Assembly: GCA_033722555.1 (NCBI GenBank)
Contig: JAWVYS010000001.1
Coordinates: 62,001 to 126,000 of the forward strand
From: Brumimicrobium sp033722555
Lineage (GTDB): Bacteria > Bacteroidota > Bacteroidia > Flavobacteriales_D > Crocinitomicaceae
Reading direction: 5' to 3'
Length of the DNA stretch: 64,000 nucleotides
Below, in pieces: positions 50,722 through 59,425 of this stretch. Position numbers and translations under genes: made by a program. The stretch's first letter is position 1; each line of letters opens with the position of its first letter. Below the pieces are notes generated by a model that did no database searches, had not been told where the DNA came from, and worked only from the letters and a program-made list of their open reading frames with translations.

Positions 50722-51501
50722 TTATAGTTGTTCAATTATTTCCTTAGCGATCGCTTTTGCTTTTTCTATATTAGCTTCTTTCCCTTGGCTTGTGTGCACA
50801 ATTACACCGAACTGAAAAGTTCCTACTAGAACATCAAGTCGTTCACTGTATACATCCCAGACAGCTATATCTCCCAATCCGCTTACACTTTCGAATGCAA
50901 TTTTGCTCGCAACACCCTCAGACATGGATTTACCCATTTCTTTCTGATCATCTGTGAGACCTTTTTTATCACCTTGCTTATCGATTTCTTTATTCAACAT
51001 TTCCAGTTCTTCCTTGGTTGGAACTCTGTGACTGTTATTAAAATATGTTGTGGCCTTTTCCTGATTTTCAAATATTTTTAAATTGCCCACTCCGACTTTA
51101 TTATATGCGCTCTCAACTGATTTAGCCTTGCTGATAATTTCCTTAACATTTTGATTCTGATTGGTCATGGTTTCCATGACGATTTTCTGGTTTTTTGCCT
51201 CGATTTCCTCAAAATTTTCTTTTTTCCATTCGAATGTACAGTGATCCATCCAGCTTATTTTGTTCTTGTTGGGAGAATATTCATTCTTCTCAAGTTCATC
51301 TGCTTTAACGTCAAAATATTTTACGACGAGTTCTTTGCTTATGAAATTACAAGGATATCCTGCGAGTTTCTCTAAATCAGCCAGATTGATTTCCTCTTTT
51401 TCAGGAGTGGCGGTATTTGTCTGTTCTTCGCTTTCCTCTCCTGATTTACAGGAAGCAGTAATGAATAATAGCGATAAAGTAAAGTAAGTTAGTTTTTTCA
51501 T
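50722..51501 (-). CDS. Lipoprotein of unknown function
   Basis: 259 residues with a lipoprotein signal (MKKLTYFTLSLLFITASCKS, Cys18). An acidic linker EESEEQTNTATPEKEE follows. The mature domain has CNFISKELVVKYFDV and SWMDHCTFEWKKENFEE and a helical tail. The two mature Cys may pair. No family recognised. It stands alone, just upstream of the PfkB promoter region. Confidence 0.8.
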   Translation of the reverse strand: MKKLTYFTLSLLFITASCKSGEESEEQTNTATPEKEEINLADLEKLAGYPCNFISKELVVKYFDVKADELEKNEYSPNKNKISWMDHCTFEWKKENFEEIEAKNQKIVMETMTNQNQNVKEIISKAKSVESAYNKVGVGNLKIFENQEKATTYFNNSHRVPTKEELEMLNKEIDKQGDKKGLTDDQKEMGKSMSEGVASKIAFESVSGLGDIAVWDVYSERLDVLVGTFQFGVIVHTSQGKEANIEKAKAIAKEIIEQL

Positions 51502-51675
51502 GCCTAAATTGTTTAATGTTAGCTTATAAAGAAAGCAATAAATGACAACAGAAGCAAATAATGCCCGGACTTTCGGTCAAAACGAAACTTAAAATCATTT
51601 AATCATACGTTTTTTGTCCTTCTTTTATAACTTGGTCGCATCAAATATTTTTTGGTTTTGGTCGTTTTTCAGCAT

Positions 51676-54000
51676 ATGAAGTCTAAAATTCTTTTTTTAC
51701 TTATCTCTTTCTATGGTTTTTTTTCTGTCTCTCAGGTAGAAATGGGGAAGTGGAGAATGCATATATCTCCTATTGAGGCTATAGATGTTGCGTCAGGAGA
51801 CAATGTTATATATGGAATTCTTACTAAAGGGTTAATTGAATACGATCTATCGGGAGGGGAAATTACCAGGCGTACCGCGGCTGATTATTTGTCCGATGTA
51901 TCGCCAAGTGCAATAGCTTATGATCAGGGGTCAAGTACTTTGCTTATCGGGTATGATAACGGGAACCTTGATTTCCTGCACAATGAAACAATAATTAATT
52001 TACCGGCCATATTACAGTCAAACATCAGCGGAATAAAGCGAATCAACAACATTGTGTGCCACGAAGGCAGAGCATATCTTGCTACGAGATTTGGCATAGT
52101 GGTTATAAATCTGGCTAAAAGAGAAGTCAAAGACACTTACTATACGAGTAACGCAACGGAAGAGATTAAGGATATTGCAATTTTCAACGACAGTATTTTC
52201 GCCCTAAGTTCGGAAGGCATGAAAGCCGGTGCGCTTGCCAATCAATTTTTAGCCGATCCTGCACAGTGGAATATTGTGAATACGATTCCTGATTATAGTG
52301 CTTCAGGGACTTATAATTCCATTGTCAGGTATCAGAATAATTTGTTTATCGGATTTAACCACACGGATTATAGCCGGGACACGGTATTCCAGTATTCAAA
52401 TGGGCAGTTTCAGCCTTTGATCAGTGATGTTGAAGTAAACGGTTTAAGCATGAGTGATAATTTTTTGCTCGTTTGTGTAGATGGTTCCGTAATTGTTTTG
52501 AATCCTGACCTTACCGAAAATCAAAGGATTTTTCAGTATTCACACGGCACTTTTCCGGAACCGGTCAATGCTTTGTTTGATGCCGGCGAATTTTACATCG
52601 CAGATAAAGCTTCTGGCATAGTGAAAGCAGTTAATGCGTTTTCCTCTCAGAGAATCACTTTTGAAGGGCCAAGGTATAATTCTTTTTACAGAGCGGATTG
52701 GAATGGCGGTGTACTGGCTGTAGCATCCGGCGGATTCACAGGGACTGCTCCTTCCTTCAGCCGAAAGGGCGGATACGTACGCGAAAATGAAGAATGGAAA
52801 TCCCTGAGTATATCCGATCAGGCTATTTTGCAGAATACAGACGTATGGGATTTTATATCCGTCGCGATAAATCCTTCAAATTCGGAGGAGATCGCTTTTG
52901 GAACATTTTCCGGGATTCCTGTGGTGATAACGGATAACGGTTCGACAATCACCGATACGTTCGGGTTTTCGAATTCATTGTTGACACCAATATCTACTTC
53001 GGTTGACTGGGGACTGATATCGGATCTTTCTTTTGATGACAACTCGAATTTATGGGTAGCAAACGCTTATTCCGACAGGCCGCTAAAGGTAAAAGCGGAA
53101 AACGGGGTTTGGTATGATTTCGATCTTGGTAGTTCCGTGAAGAATAAGCGTACCCGAAGAATTGCTATTGATAACAACGGAGTAAAATGGCTGTGTATGG
53201 ATGACGGCGGTGTGGTTGCCTTTGATCACGGCGAAAGTCTTTCAGATATTAGCGACGACAGGCACCTGGTTTTTAGCACCTCACCCACCGGGGGCGATCT
53301 TCCTACCGGCAGTGTAGAGGCCATTGCAGTGGATTTTGATAACAACATCTGGATTGGTACACCTGAAGGGATGAGGGTTTTATATAATTCATCCGGTATA
53401 TTTGATGCTTCACCGGGAAATTATAATTTCCAAAAACTGCTCATAGAATTTGGGGAAAACGTGGAAATAGTGCTAGGAACAACACATATTACTGACATAG
53501 AGATAGACGGTGCGAATAGAAAATGGATAGGCACTGCAAGCTCCGGTGTTTTTCTTTTGTCTCCTGACGGTCTGGAAGTCCTAGAAAATTTTACCACAGA
53601 AAATAGTCCACTTTTGAACAATACTATCGTTGACATTACCATCGATGACTCTAACGGAGAAGTTTATTTTGTGACCGATGAAGGGATGATATCCTATCGA
53701 TCAGATGCCTCTCAGGGCGATCCTTCGTACAGCAATGTTATTGTATTTCCCAACCCTGTACATCCTGATTATTTTGGCCCTGTAACCATTCAGGGCATCG
53801 CATTTAATTCGGATGTTAAAATCACTGACATGGCGGGTAATCTTGTGTATCAGACAACTTCAAACGGTGGTACGGCAGTATGGAACGGTAAAACTCTTCA
53901 GGGCGAGCGTGTTGCGACAGGGGTTTATCTTATTTGGACAAGCATAGACGACCCGGATAGAAAAGGAAGAAAGGTTGGGAAGGTGGTCTTCATAAATTAA
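51676..54000 (+). CDS. porZ: PorZ-like type IX secretion protein (beta-propeller plus CTD)
   Basis: 774 residues from the ATG at 51676, chosen because MKSKILFLLISFYGFFSVSQ is a signal peptide; the open frame goes back to 51652. Two beta-propeller-like halves follow with repeats of a VFALS/DIAIF kind (IIGYDNGNLDFLHN, KWLCMDDGGVVAFD, IWIGTPEGMRVLYN). The C-terminus is a type A-like sorting domain (VFPNPVHPDY, KVVFIN). PorZ is an essential T9SS component at the cell surface of Porphyromonas gingivalis. Its position before recO is a familiar Bacteroidota arrangement. The alternative is a plain two-component propeller protein. Confidence 0.8.
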   Translation: MKSKILFLLISFYGFFSVSQVEMGKWRMHISPIEAIDVASGDNVIYGILTKGLIEYDLSGGEITRRTAADYLSDVSPSAIAYDQGSSTLLIGYDNGNLDFLHNETIINLPAILQSNISGIKRINNIVCHEGRAYLATRFGIVVINLAKREVKDTYYTSNATEEIKDIAIFNDSIFALSSEGMKAGALANQFLADPAQWNIVNTIPDYSASGTYNSIVRYQNNLFIGFNHTDYSRDTVFQYSNGQFQPLISDVEVNGLSMSDNFLLVCVDGSVIVLNPDLTENQRIFQYSHGTFPEPVNALFDAGEFYIADKASGIVKAVNAFSSQRITFEGPRYNSFYRADWNGGVLAVASGGFTGTAPSFSRKGGYVRENEEWKSLSISDQAILQNTDVWDFISVAINPSNSEEIAFGTFSGIPVVITDNGSTITDTFGFSNSLLTPISTSVDWGLISDLSFDDNSNLWVANAYSDRPLKVKAENGVWYDFDLGSSVKNKRTRRIAIDNNGVKWLCMDDGGVVAFDHGESLSDISDDRHLVFSTSPTGGDLPTGSVEAIAVDFDNNIWIGTPEGMRVLYNSSGIFDASPGNYNFQKLLIEFGENVEIVLGTTHITDIEIDGANRKWIGTASSGVFLLSPDGLEVLENFTTENSPLLNNTIVDITIDDSNGEVYFVTDEGMISYRSDASQGDPSYSNVIVFPNPVHPDYFGPVTIQGIAFNSDVKITDMAGNLVYQTTSNGGTAVWNGKTLQGERVATGVYLIWTSIDDPDRKGRKVGKVVFIN

Positions 54001-54007
54001 TCGTTGG

Positions 54008-54718
54008 ATGAAACAGGTTCTCAACGGGATTCTCCTGAAAAAAATCAATTATAGTGAGACGAGTTTGATACTCCATTTTTTCACGCGGGAAAACGGGCTG
54101 CAATCGTTCATTTTTCAGGGCGGAAAGAAGAAAAAAGGAAATTTGCTACATGCGTTAAGTATGGTTGAGATAGAATCATATCATCGGCCTGAAAGTGAAA
54201 TGGGAAGAATTTCCGCGATTTCTCCGAATCATGTACTAAGTAGCATTCCGTTTGATCCGGTGAAGAGCGGAATAGCTTTTTTTCTTACAGAAGTAATTTC
54301 ATTTTGTCTTAAATCCACTGAGTCGGATTTGTTGACGTACGAATTTTTAACCGAGGAAATTTTGTGGCTTGATAGTACGGAAGATCTGGCCAATTATCCC
54401 GTCTGGTTTTTAATTCGGTTCTCCGAAATGCAAGGCTTTTCTCCTCAGGTTGTTCAGAGTGAAGCCGTTTATTTTGATCTGCAGGAAGGAGAACTGACCC
54501 GAAGTCATCCGTCCGGTCATGCGTATGTCAAGGATAACTCGGTTCCTGAGCTTGAGAAACTGCTGTCAAAAACCCGTACTGAAATTCTGGCTGATCCGAT
54601 TTCAAAAGCTGTTCGAAGGTTGCTCGTCCTTCACCTTATCGAATATTACAAAATTCATATCTCAGGATTTAAAACCCCGAAATCTTTAGAGATCATGCAA
54701 ACGATACTTCACGACTGA
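54008..54718 (+). CDS. recO: DNA repair protein RecO
   Basis: 236 residues. The N-terminal OB fold is visible (GILLKKINYSETSLILHFFTRENG, then FIFQGGKKKKG), followed by the helical C-terminal part. It helps RecR load RecA at gaps. It starts 8 bp after the porZ-like gene, so it is probably co-transcribed with it. The C4 zinc pattern of some RecO proteins is absent. Confidence 0.92.
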   Translation: MKQVLNGILLKKINYSETSLILHFFTRENGLQSFIFQGGKKKKGNLLHALSMVEIESYHRPESEMGRISAISPNHVLSSIPFDPVKSGIAFFLTEVISFCLKSTESDLLTYEFLTEEILWLDSTEDLANYPVWFLIRFSEMQGFSPQVVQSEAVYFDLQEGELTRSHPSGHAYVKDNSVPELEKLLSKTRTEILADPISKAVRRLLVLHLIEYYKIHISGFKTPKSLEIMQTILHD

Positions 54719-54728
54719 TTCAATAAAA

Positions 54729-54756
54729 AAAGTGAGCTTCAATAGAAACTCACTTT
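54729..54756 (-). terminator. Terminator of tRNA-Leu, also at recO end
   Basis: Minus strand AAAGTGAG/CTCACTTT with a 12-nt loop, then TTTTATTG. Lies 3 bp past the tRNA-Leu 3' end. Confidence 0.8.
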
Positions 54757-54758
54757 AG

Positions 54759-54840
54759 TACCCGGGGCCGGAATCGAACCGGCACGCCTTGCGGCACAGG
54801 ATTTTGAATCCAGCGCGTCTACCAGTTCCGCCACCCGGGC
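54759..54840 (-). tRNA. tRNA-Leu (anticodon CAA)
   Basis: 82 nt class II tRNA: acceptor GCCCGGG/CCCGGGT, D-arm GCGGAACTGGTAGACGCG, anticodon loop TTCAAAA, a variable arm with TGCCGCAAGGCG, and T-arm GCCGG-TTCGATT-CCGGC. The long variable arm and GCCCGGGTGGCGGAA start are typical of Leu. CCA is not encoded. It has a full promoter at 54858-54887. Confidence 0.95.
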
Positions 54841-54857
54841 ATTTTGGTAAGGGGAGG

Positions 54858-54887
54858 CAAATTTAAATAAATATTCTGTGCATGCAA
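54858..54887 (-). promoter_or_regulatory. Sigma-ABfr-type promoter for tRNA-Leu
   Basis: On the minus strand TTG (54885-54887), exactly 19 nt, then TAAATTTG (54858-54865), 17 bp before the tRNA 5' end. Confidence 0.8.
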
Positions 54888-55002
54888 CTGAAATGGTAGA
54901 AAATATTCTGTGACTTAAAGATGGGTTTGGGCCCCTTAGGAACTGAAATGTTCGTCACCGGGATAACATAGAAGGATTTTCGATTTATGCCGATAAGTCA
55001 CG

Positions 55003-55971
55003 TTAAATAATGCCTATCTTTTTAGAATGTTCAATAGCTTTTTTGCTTTCCTGAAAATAGCAAACAGCAACATTTAGGCTTTCGATGTTTCGAATTGTTC
55101 TCTGAACTTTTGTGTTTTTCTTTTTGCCGGTTTGTCGTATGTAGACCGCCTTAATATTCAATCTGAATATTTTACATAACTTTTCATAGATGTATACGTC
55201 GTGTTGGGAGTCATCGCCAAGCAAAACATATTCTATGTCTGGATAAAAAGATATGATCTCACTGATCTTTACAAATTTGTGCTCATGGCTTCCTCTTCCG
55301 GTGGCGAAAAAATCTTTAAGTCCGGTTTTAATTGACTTTAATTTGATTACAGCCTTAGGTAGGGATTTCATTTCGGTAAATTTTATTATGAAATCGTACA
55401 AATTCCATTCACTGCTTGAAACATAAAAGAATGAATTAAATCCTTTTTCAGCAGACTGTCCGAAGGTGCTCAGTGCGTGGTAATGTTCTGTGACATCATC
55501 GAAAACTTTTCGTTTATTAATATTCCTAAAAAGCATAACCCACAGTTTTTTCAGAAAACTGTTGCTATGAGAAATCAAAAAAGTGTCATCGATATCTGAA
55601 ATGATCCCGAATTTGCTTTCGAAAGGTTTTAAAATCTCGCCTTTTGCTATAATTCCGAATTTTTCAAATGTACAAACAACCTCATATTCATGCCATCCGC
55701 TCTTAAGTTCCTGTTCGAAAGGGATGTCGAACTTAAACATTCCGTCCTCCATCGTTTTTGTGGTAAGCTCAAGGTCTTTAAATCGTAAAACAACTTCTTT
55801 ATTGGCGAGAGGCTTAATTCGAAACATGTGGAAAATAGAAAATGCATGCCATACACCCCGACGATCCAGCTTGTATTTATCGGGCGCCCAAGATTCAAAG
55901 GCATGCCCGAAAACAACCAGATGATTTTTTCTTAAGTAGCCCCGGTATAGTTTCAAATCTAATTTTGCCAT
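55003..55971 (-). CDS. App1-type phosphatidate phosphatase (DUF2183) family protein
   Basis: 322 residues from the ATG at 55971, which is preceded by AGAGGTG, one of the few good ribosome-binding sequences here; a GTG lies one codon upstream. The catalytic domain starts with the HAD-like motif IISDIDDTFLISHS. A second motif is YVSSSEWNLYDFIIKF, and ATGRGSHEHK with LLGDDSQHD follows. The yeast homologue App1p dephosphorylates phosphatidate. The gene is divergent from a diacylglycerol-kinase-family gene, which would catalyse the opposite reaction if that enzyme acts on diacylglycerol. Confidence 0.88.
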   Translation of the reverse strand: MAKLDLKLYRGYLRKNHLVVFGHAFESWAPDKYKLDRRGVWHAFSIFHMFRIKPLANKEVVLRFKDLELTTKTMEDGMFKFDIPFEQELKSGWHEYEVVCTFEKFGIIAKGEILKPFESKFGIISDIDDTFLISHSNSFLKKLWVMLFRNINKRKVFDDVTEHYHALSTFGQSAEKGFNSFFYVSSSEWNLYDFIIKFTEMKSLPKAVIKLKSIKTGLKDFFATGRGSHEHKFVKISEIISFYPDIEYVLLGDDSQHDVYIYEKLCKIFRLNIKAVYIRQTGKKKNTKVQRTIRNIESLNVAVCYFQESKKAIEHSKKIGII

Positions 55972-56015
55972 CACCTCTTTTGATTTGCTTATAAATTATT
56001 TAATTTTATTGAATT

Positions 56016-56915
56016 GTGAATAATAATAGAGCAAATATTAATTCGGTTTTGTTCATCGTTAATCCCATATCGGGAAATAAACCGAAGGAATCACTGATGG
56101 AATTTGTTTCCGATGTTTTGGAGAAAAAGGGGATAGAATTTCGGATCTATTCGACCACCGGAGAAGAAGATTCCGAGGAAATATGCGAGCTGATCAAAGC
56201 CAAACCCGTCGACCGACTGCTGGTTGCCGGAGGTGACGGAACCATTAACCTTGTGGCCAGGATTGCCTTGGAAAAGCAGATTCCGGTGGGTATTTTTCCC
56301 CAGGGTTCAGCAAACGGGTTGGCGGAAAATTTGAATTTACCAAATACGGATGAAGGCCTACTCGAAGTAGCTTTGGGGAGTAATTTCCTTGAAATGGATG
56401 TTATTAAAATCAACGATAAAGTATGTACACATATCGCAGATTTTGGTGTGAATGCAGAATTGGTTCAGAATTTTGAGGATTCTTCGATAAGAGGCAAACT
56501 TGGTTATATATTGCAGAGCGTTCCAACACTGATAAAGAGTGAATACCCTTTTCAGTTCAAATTCAAAATAGGAGATGAAGAGGTGGAAAAAGAGGGAAGT
56601 GTTCTGGCTATCGCCAACTGTAAAAGATACGGAACAGGAGCAACGATTAATTTTGATGGAAAAATGGATGACGGCCGTTTTGAAGTGATCATTTTAAAAC
56701 ATCTTAATATCATAGACCTGTTGAAAACCATAATTTCAGAGGGTCAGCTTGAAAAAGATTTCGCCGAAACATTTGAAGCCCAGGGGGTTTCTATCAGGTG
56801 TTCGGAGCCCACGCCTTTTCAAATTGATGGCGAGTATATTGGAGACCTTGAGGAAGTTGAGGCTTCGCTTTTTGAAAACAAACTGATGGTTGCGGTTTCT
56901 GAAGGCGACCATTGA
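56016..56915 (+). CDS. Diacylglycerol-kinase-family lipid kinase (YegS/LCB5-like)
   Basis: 299 residues with a GTG start (no ATG upstream in frame). Motifs: VNPISGNKPKESL at the start, AGGDGTINLVARI (ATP loop), FPQGSANGLAENL, and GVNAELVQ later. Members phosphorylate diacylglycerol, sphingoid bases or related lipids with ATP; the substrate is not readable. Divergent from the App1-type phosphatase gene with 44 bp between, and 54 bp before kynU. Confidence 0.88.
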   Translation: MNNNRANINSVLFIVNPISGNKPKESLMEFVSDVLEKKGIEFRIYSTTGEEDSEEICELIKAKPVDRLLVAGGDGTINLVARIALEKQIPVGIFPQGSANGLAENLNLPNTDEGLLEVALGSNFLEMDVIKINDKVCTHIADFGVNAELVQNFEDSSIRGKLGYILQSVPTLIKSEYPFQFKFKIGDEEVEKEGSVLAIANCKRYGTGATINFDGKMDDGRFEVIILKHLNIIDLLKTIISEGQLEKDFAETFEAQGVSIRCSEPTPFQIDGEYIGDLEEVEASLFENKLMVAVSEGDH

Positions 56916-56969
56916 TCTAAACTTGGCAAGAATTTTATTAAATTCGAGGCTTCACTTTAAACAAAGTAA

Positions 56970-58247
56970 ATGTCCGAATTTAAGAATGATAGAGCATTTG
57001 CAGAAAAATTAGATGCTCAGGACGCTTTAGGCGAATTCAGAAAAGAATTTTTATTTCCTAGTTTCCATGAAAAGGAAGTTGTTTATTTGACGGGTAACTC
57101 CCTTGGATTGCAACCAAAACAAGCGTCCGAATATATTAAACAGGAGCTGGATGATTGGGCGAAATGGGGGGTTGAAGGACATTTTCATGCGAAAAATCCG
57201 TGGTATTCCTACCATGAATTACTTACACCCACTGCATCTTTAATTGTAGGGGCCAAAGAAAAAGAGGTGGTGATCACACATTCATTAACCACCAATCTTC
57301 ATTTGCTGATGGTTTCGTTTTATAAGCCTCGCGGAAAGAGAATCAAAATACTTTGTGAAGCCAAAGCATTTCCGTCCGATCAATATGCGCTTGAATCTCA
57401 GGTTAGATTTCACGGGTACAATCCTGAGGACACAATTATTGAGGTTTCTCCACGCCCCGGGGAACATTTGATAAGAGAAGAAGATATATTGAATAAAATT
57501 ATTGAAACAGGAGAAGAACTTGCTCTTGTTATGATAGGAGGGGTGAATTATTATACCGGACAGTTGTTTGACTTGAAATCCATTACAGAAGCCGGTCATA
57601 AGGTGGGGGCGAAGGTCGGTTTTGACCTGGCTCATGCCGCCGGAAATGTTGAGTTAAGTCTTCACAACTGGGGAGTTGACTTTGCCGCCTGGTGTACCTA
57701 TAAGTATCTGAATTCAAGTCCCGGGGGTGTGTCAGGAATCTTTGTTCATGAGAAGCATGGTTCAGATTCTGATTTGCCAAGATTTGCGGGATGGTGGGGC
57801 CACGATAAAACAAAGAGATTTAAAATGGAACCGGGTTTTCAGCCGATCGAAGGCGCAGAGGGTTGGCAATTGAGTAATGCACCGGTTCTGGGTATGGCAG
57901 CCCATAGGGCATCACTTGATCTTTTCGGGAGAGCCGGTATGAAAGCGATCAGTGAGAAACGGAACAAGCTCACAGCATTCACAGAGTATATTATTGAGGA
58001 CATATCTGCAAAAAATAAAGGTGCGAATTTCGAGATTATTACACCTAAAGACAGGGCGAAACGGGGATCGCAATTATCTATTCTTGCACACGGTCACGGC
58101 AAGTCACTTTTTGAGAAAATTTCGAAAGAAGGAGTGGTAGCAGACTGGAGAGAGCCAAATGTTATAAGAATTGCACCCGCACCACTTTACAATTCATATT
58201 CAGATGTTTATCGTTTCGGAGAGATTCTGGAGCGAGCTATTCAGTAA
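56970..58247 (+). CDS. kynU: Kynureninase
   Basis: 425 residues, full length. PLP-binding Lys245 lies in WCTYKYLNSSPGG, the pyridine-binding Asp219 in GFDLAHAAGN, and the N-terminus has TGNSLGLQPKQA. It cleaves kynurenine or 3-hydroxykynurenine to (3-hydroxy)anthranilate and alanine, in tryptophan breakdown or de novo NAD synthesis. No other kyn gene is in the window. Confidence 0.96.
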   Translation: MSEFKNDRAFAEKLDAQDALGEFRKEFLFPSFHEKEVVYLTGNSLGLQPKQASEYIKQELDDWAKWGVEGHFHAKNPWYSYHELLTPTASLIVGAKEKEVVITHSLTTNLHLLMVSFYKPRGKRIKILCEAKAFPSDQYALESQVRFHGYNPEDTIIEVSPRPGEHLIREEDILNKIIETGEELALVMIGGVNYYTGQLFDLKSITEAGHKVGAKVGFDLAHAAGNVELSLHNWGVDFAAWCTYKYLNSSPGGVSGIFVHEKHGSDSDLPRFAGWWGHDKTKRFKMEPGFQPIEGAEGWQLSNAPVLGMAAHRASLDLFGRAGMKAISEKRNKLTAFTEYIIEDISAKNKGANFEIITPKDRAKRGSQLSILAHGHGKSLFEKISKEGVVADWREPNVIRIAPAPLYNSYSDVYRFGEILERAIQ

Positions 58248-58316
58248 TATTACAGCCCGTTTTTCATTTCTGGCAGATTATTTGTAACTTACTAAGGGAA
58301 TTTAAATTATAATGCC

Positions 58317-59099
58317 ATGAAAAAATTAATTTCTTTAGCAGTTATCGGAGGATTAATCGTTGGTATGACGAGTTCTACCAACATTAGCTATCCTTCTATT
58401 AAATCGAAGAGTTTTAAGAATGGTGAAAAATTACGTTACAGAATAACCTACGGAATTATGGATGCCGGTGAGGCTGTATTAACCGTTCAGGAAACCTCGA
58501 AAAAAGGGGCTAACGGAAGACCGCTATATCACGTTAAAGGAGAAGGAAAAACGCTTGGCGCTTTTAACCTGTTTTTTAAAGTAGAAGATATTTATGAATC
58601 TTATATTGATAAATCGGGGGCTTTTCCCTGGTTCTTTAAACGGGATGTAAACGAAGGAGGATATAAGATTAATCAGGAATATACTTTCAAGCAGGATAAA
58701 CAAAAAGTTGTTACCGAAGGGAAAGAATTCAAGGTGCCTGTCGGAATTCAAGACATGATTTCTTCCTTTTATTTTGCCAGAACCCTCGATTTTAAAAATA
58801 TGAAGCCGGGTGCGGTTACGGAATTTAAGTGTTTCATGGACGAAGAGATCTGGCCTCTGAAGATAAAATATATTGGCACTGAGGAGATCAAAATTCGAAA
58901 GGGTACGTTTGAATGTCTGAAATTCCAGCCTGTTGTTCAGGAGGGGCGTTATTTCGAAAAGGACGATGACGTTGAATTCTGGGTGACTAACGACGCGAAC
59001 AGAATACCTGTACTGGTAAAGGCAAAAATACCTGTAGGCGTGGTTAAAATGCACCTGGTTGAATGGGAAGGACTTGTTGGTGAGATAGCCAAGAAATAG
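58317..59099 (+). CDS. DUF3108 envelope protein
   Basis: 260 residues with an N-terminal signal (MKKLISLAVIGGLIVGMTSS). DUF3108 features are visible: FKNGEKLRYRITYGIMDAGE, YHVKGEGKTLGAFNLFFKVE, and a C-terminal WEGLVGEIAKK. These beta-rich periplasmic proteins may bind lipid or glycan; the function is unknown. The gene starts 69 bp after kynU and is followed by a terminator. Confidence 0.9.
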   Translation: MKKLISLAVIGGLIVGMTSSTNISYPSIKSKSFKNGEKLRYRITYGIMDAGEAVLTVQETSKKGANGRPLYHVKGEGKTLGAFNLFFKVEDIYESYIDKSGAFPWFFKRDVNEGGYKINQEYTFKQDKQKVVTEGKEFKVPVGIQDMISSFYFARTLDFKNMKPGAVTEFKCFMDEEIWPLKIKYIGTEEIKIRKGTFECLKFQPVVQEGRYFEKDDDVEFWVTNDANRIPVLVKAKIPVGVVKMHLVEWEGLVGEIAKK

Positions 59100-59119
59100 A
59101 AAAGAGATTAATCGATAGA

Positions 59120-59156
59120 AGGGAGGTTTTGTTTATACAGAATCTCCTTTTTTTTT
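59120..59156 (+). terminator. Terminator of the DUF3108 gene
   Basis: AAGGGAG/CTCCTTT (7 bp, one wobble) with an 18-nt loop, followed by a T-run to 59156. Lies 20 bp after the stop. Confidence 0.7.
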
Positions 59157-59335
59157 GAGTGCTCTTTTATTAGAAGTCTGATCAGAAATTTGATAAGAAC
59201 AATTCCATCTATCAGGTTAACGACAGCATATAATAGATTCAATAGATTCGCTCCCGAAGTAGGCATTCAATCAAATACCTCTTTCTCAATTTTCCCAACG
59301 AATTCGTCGATAATATTGAAGTTATGCTTCAGGTT
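59157..59335 (-). pseudogene. Possible relic of a small membrane protein gene
   Basis: On the minus strand one frame reads NLKHNFNIIDEF, VGKIEKEVFD, then TGA, then MPTSGANLLNLLYAVVNLID and a hydrophobic helix GIVLIKFLIRLL with EHSKK. The two parts are in the same frame with one stop (59269-59267) between. No start codon precedes the first part, and downstream the frame runs on into the DUF3108 gene. This could be the tail of a decayed gene with one nonsense change, or chance. It is the only content seen in the 326 bp between the DUF3108 and T9SS genes besides terminators. Confidence 0.25.
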
Positions 59336-59371
59336 TTAATTCAATAATTAAAAAATTGGTCCGATCAGTAT

Positions 59372-59404
59372 AAAAAGAAAAAGCCGTTCAAACGAATGAA
59401 CGGC
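59372..59404 (-). terminator. Terminator of the large T9SS type A gene
   Basis: Minus strand GCCGTTCA/TGAACGGC (8 bp) with a 6-nt loop, then TTTTTCTTTTT. Lies 21 bp after the stop at 59426. Confidence 0.85.
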
Positions 59405-59425
59405 CCTTCCCATAACTTTAAAAAT

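Noticed and set aside
58524..59054. 176-codon open frame on the minus strand
   Set aside because: Antisense to the DUF3108 gene, which has a signal peptide and family motifs; the antisense frame has neither.
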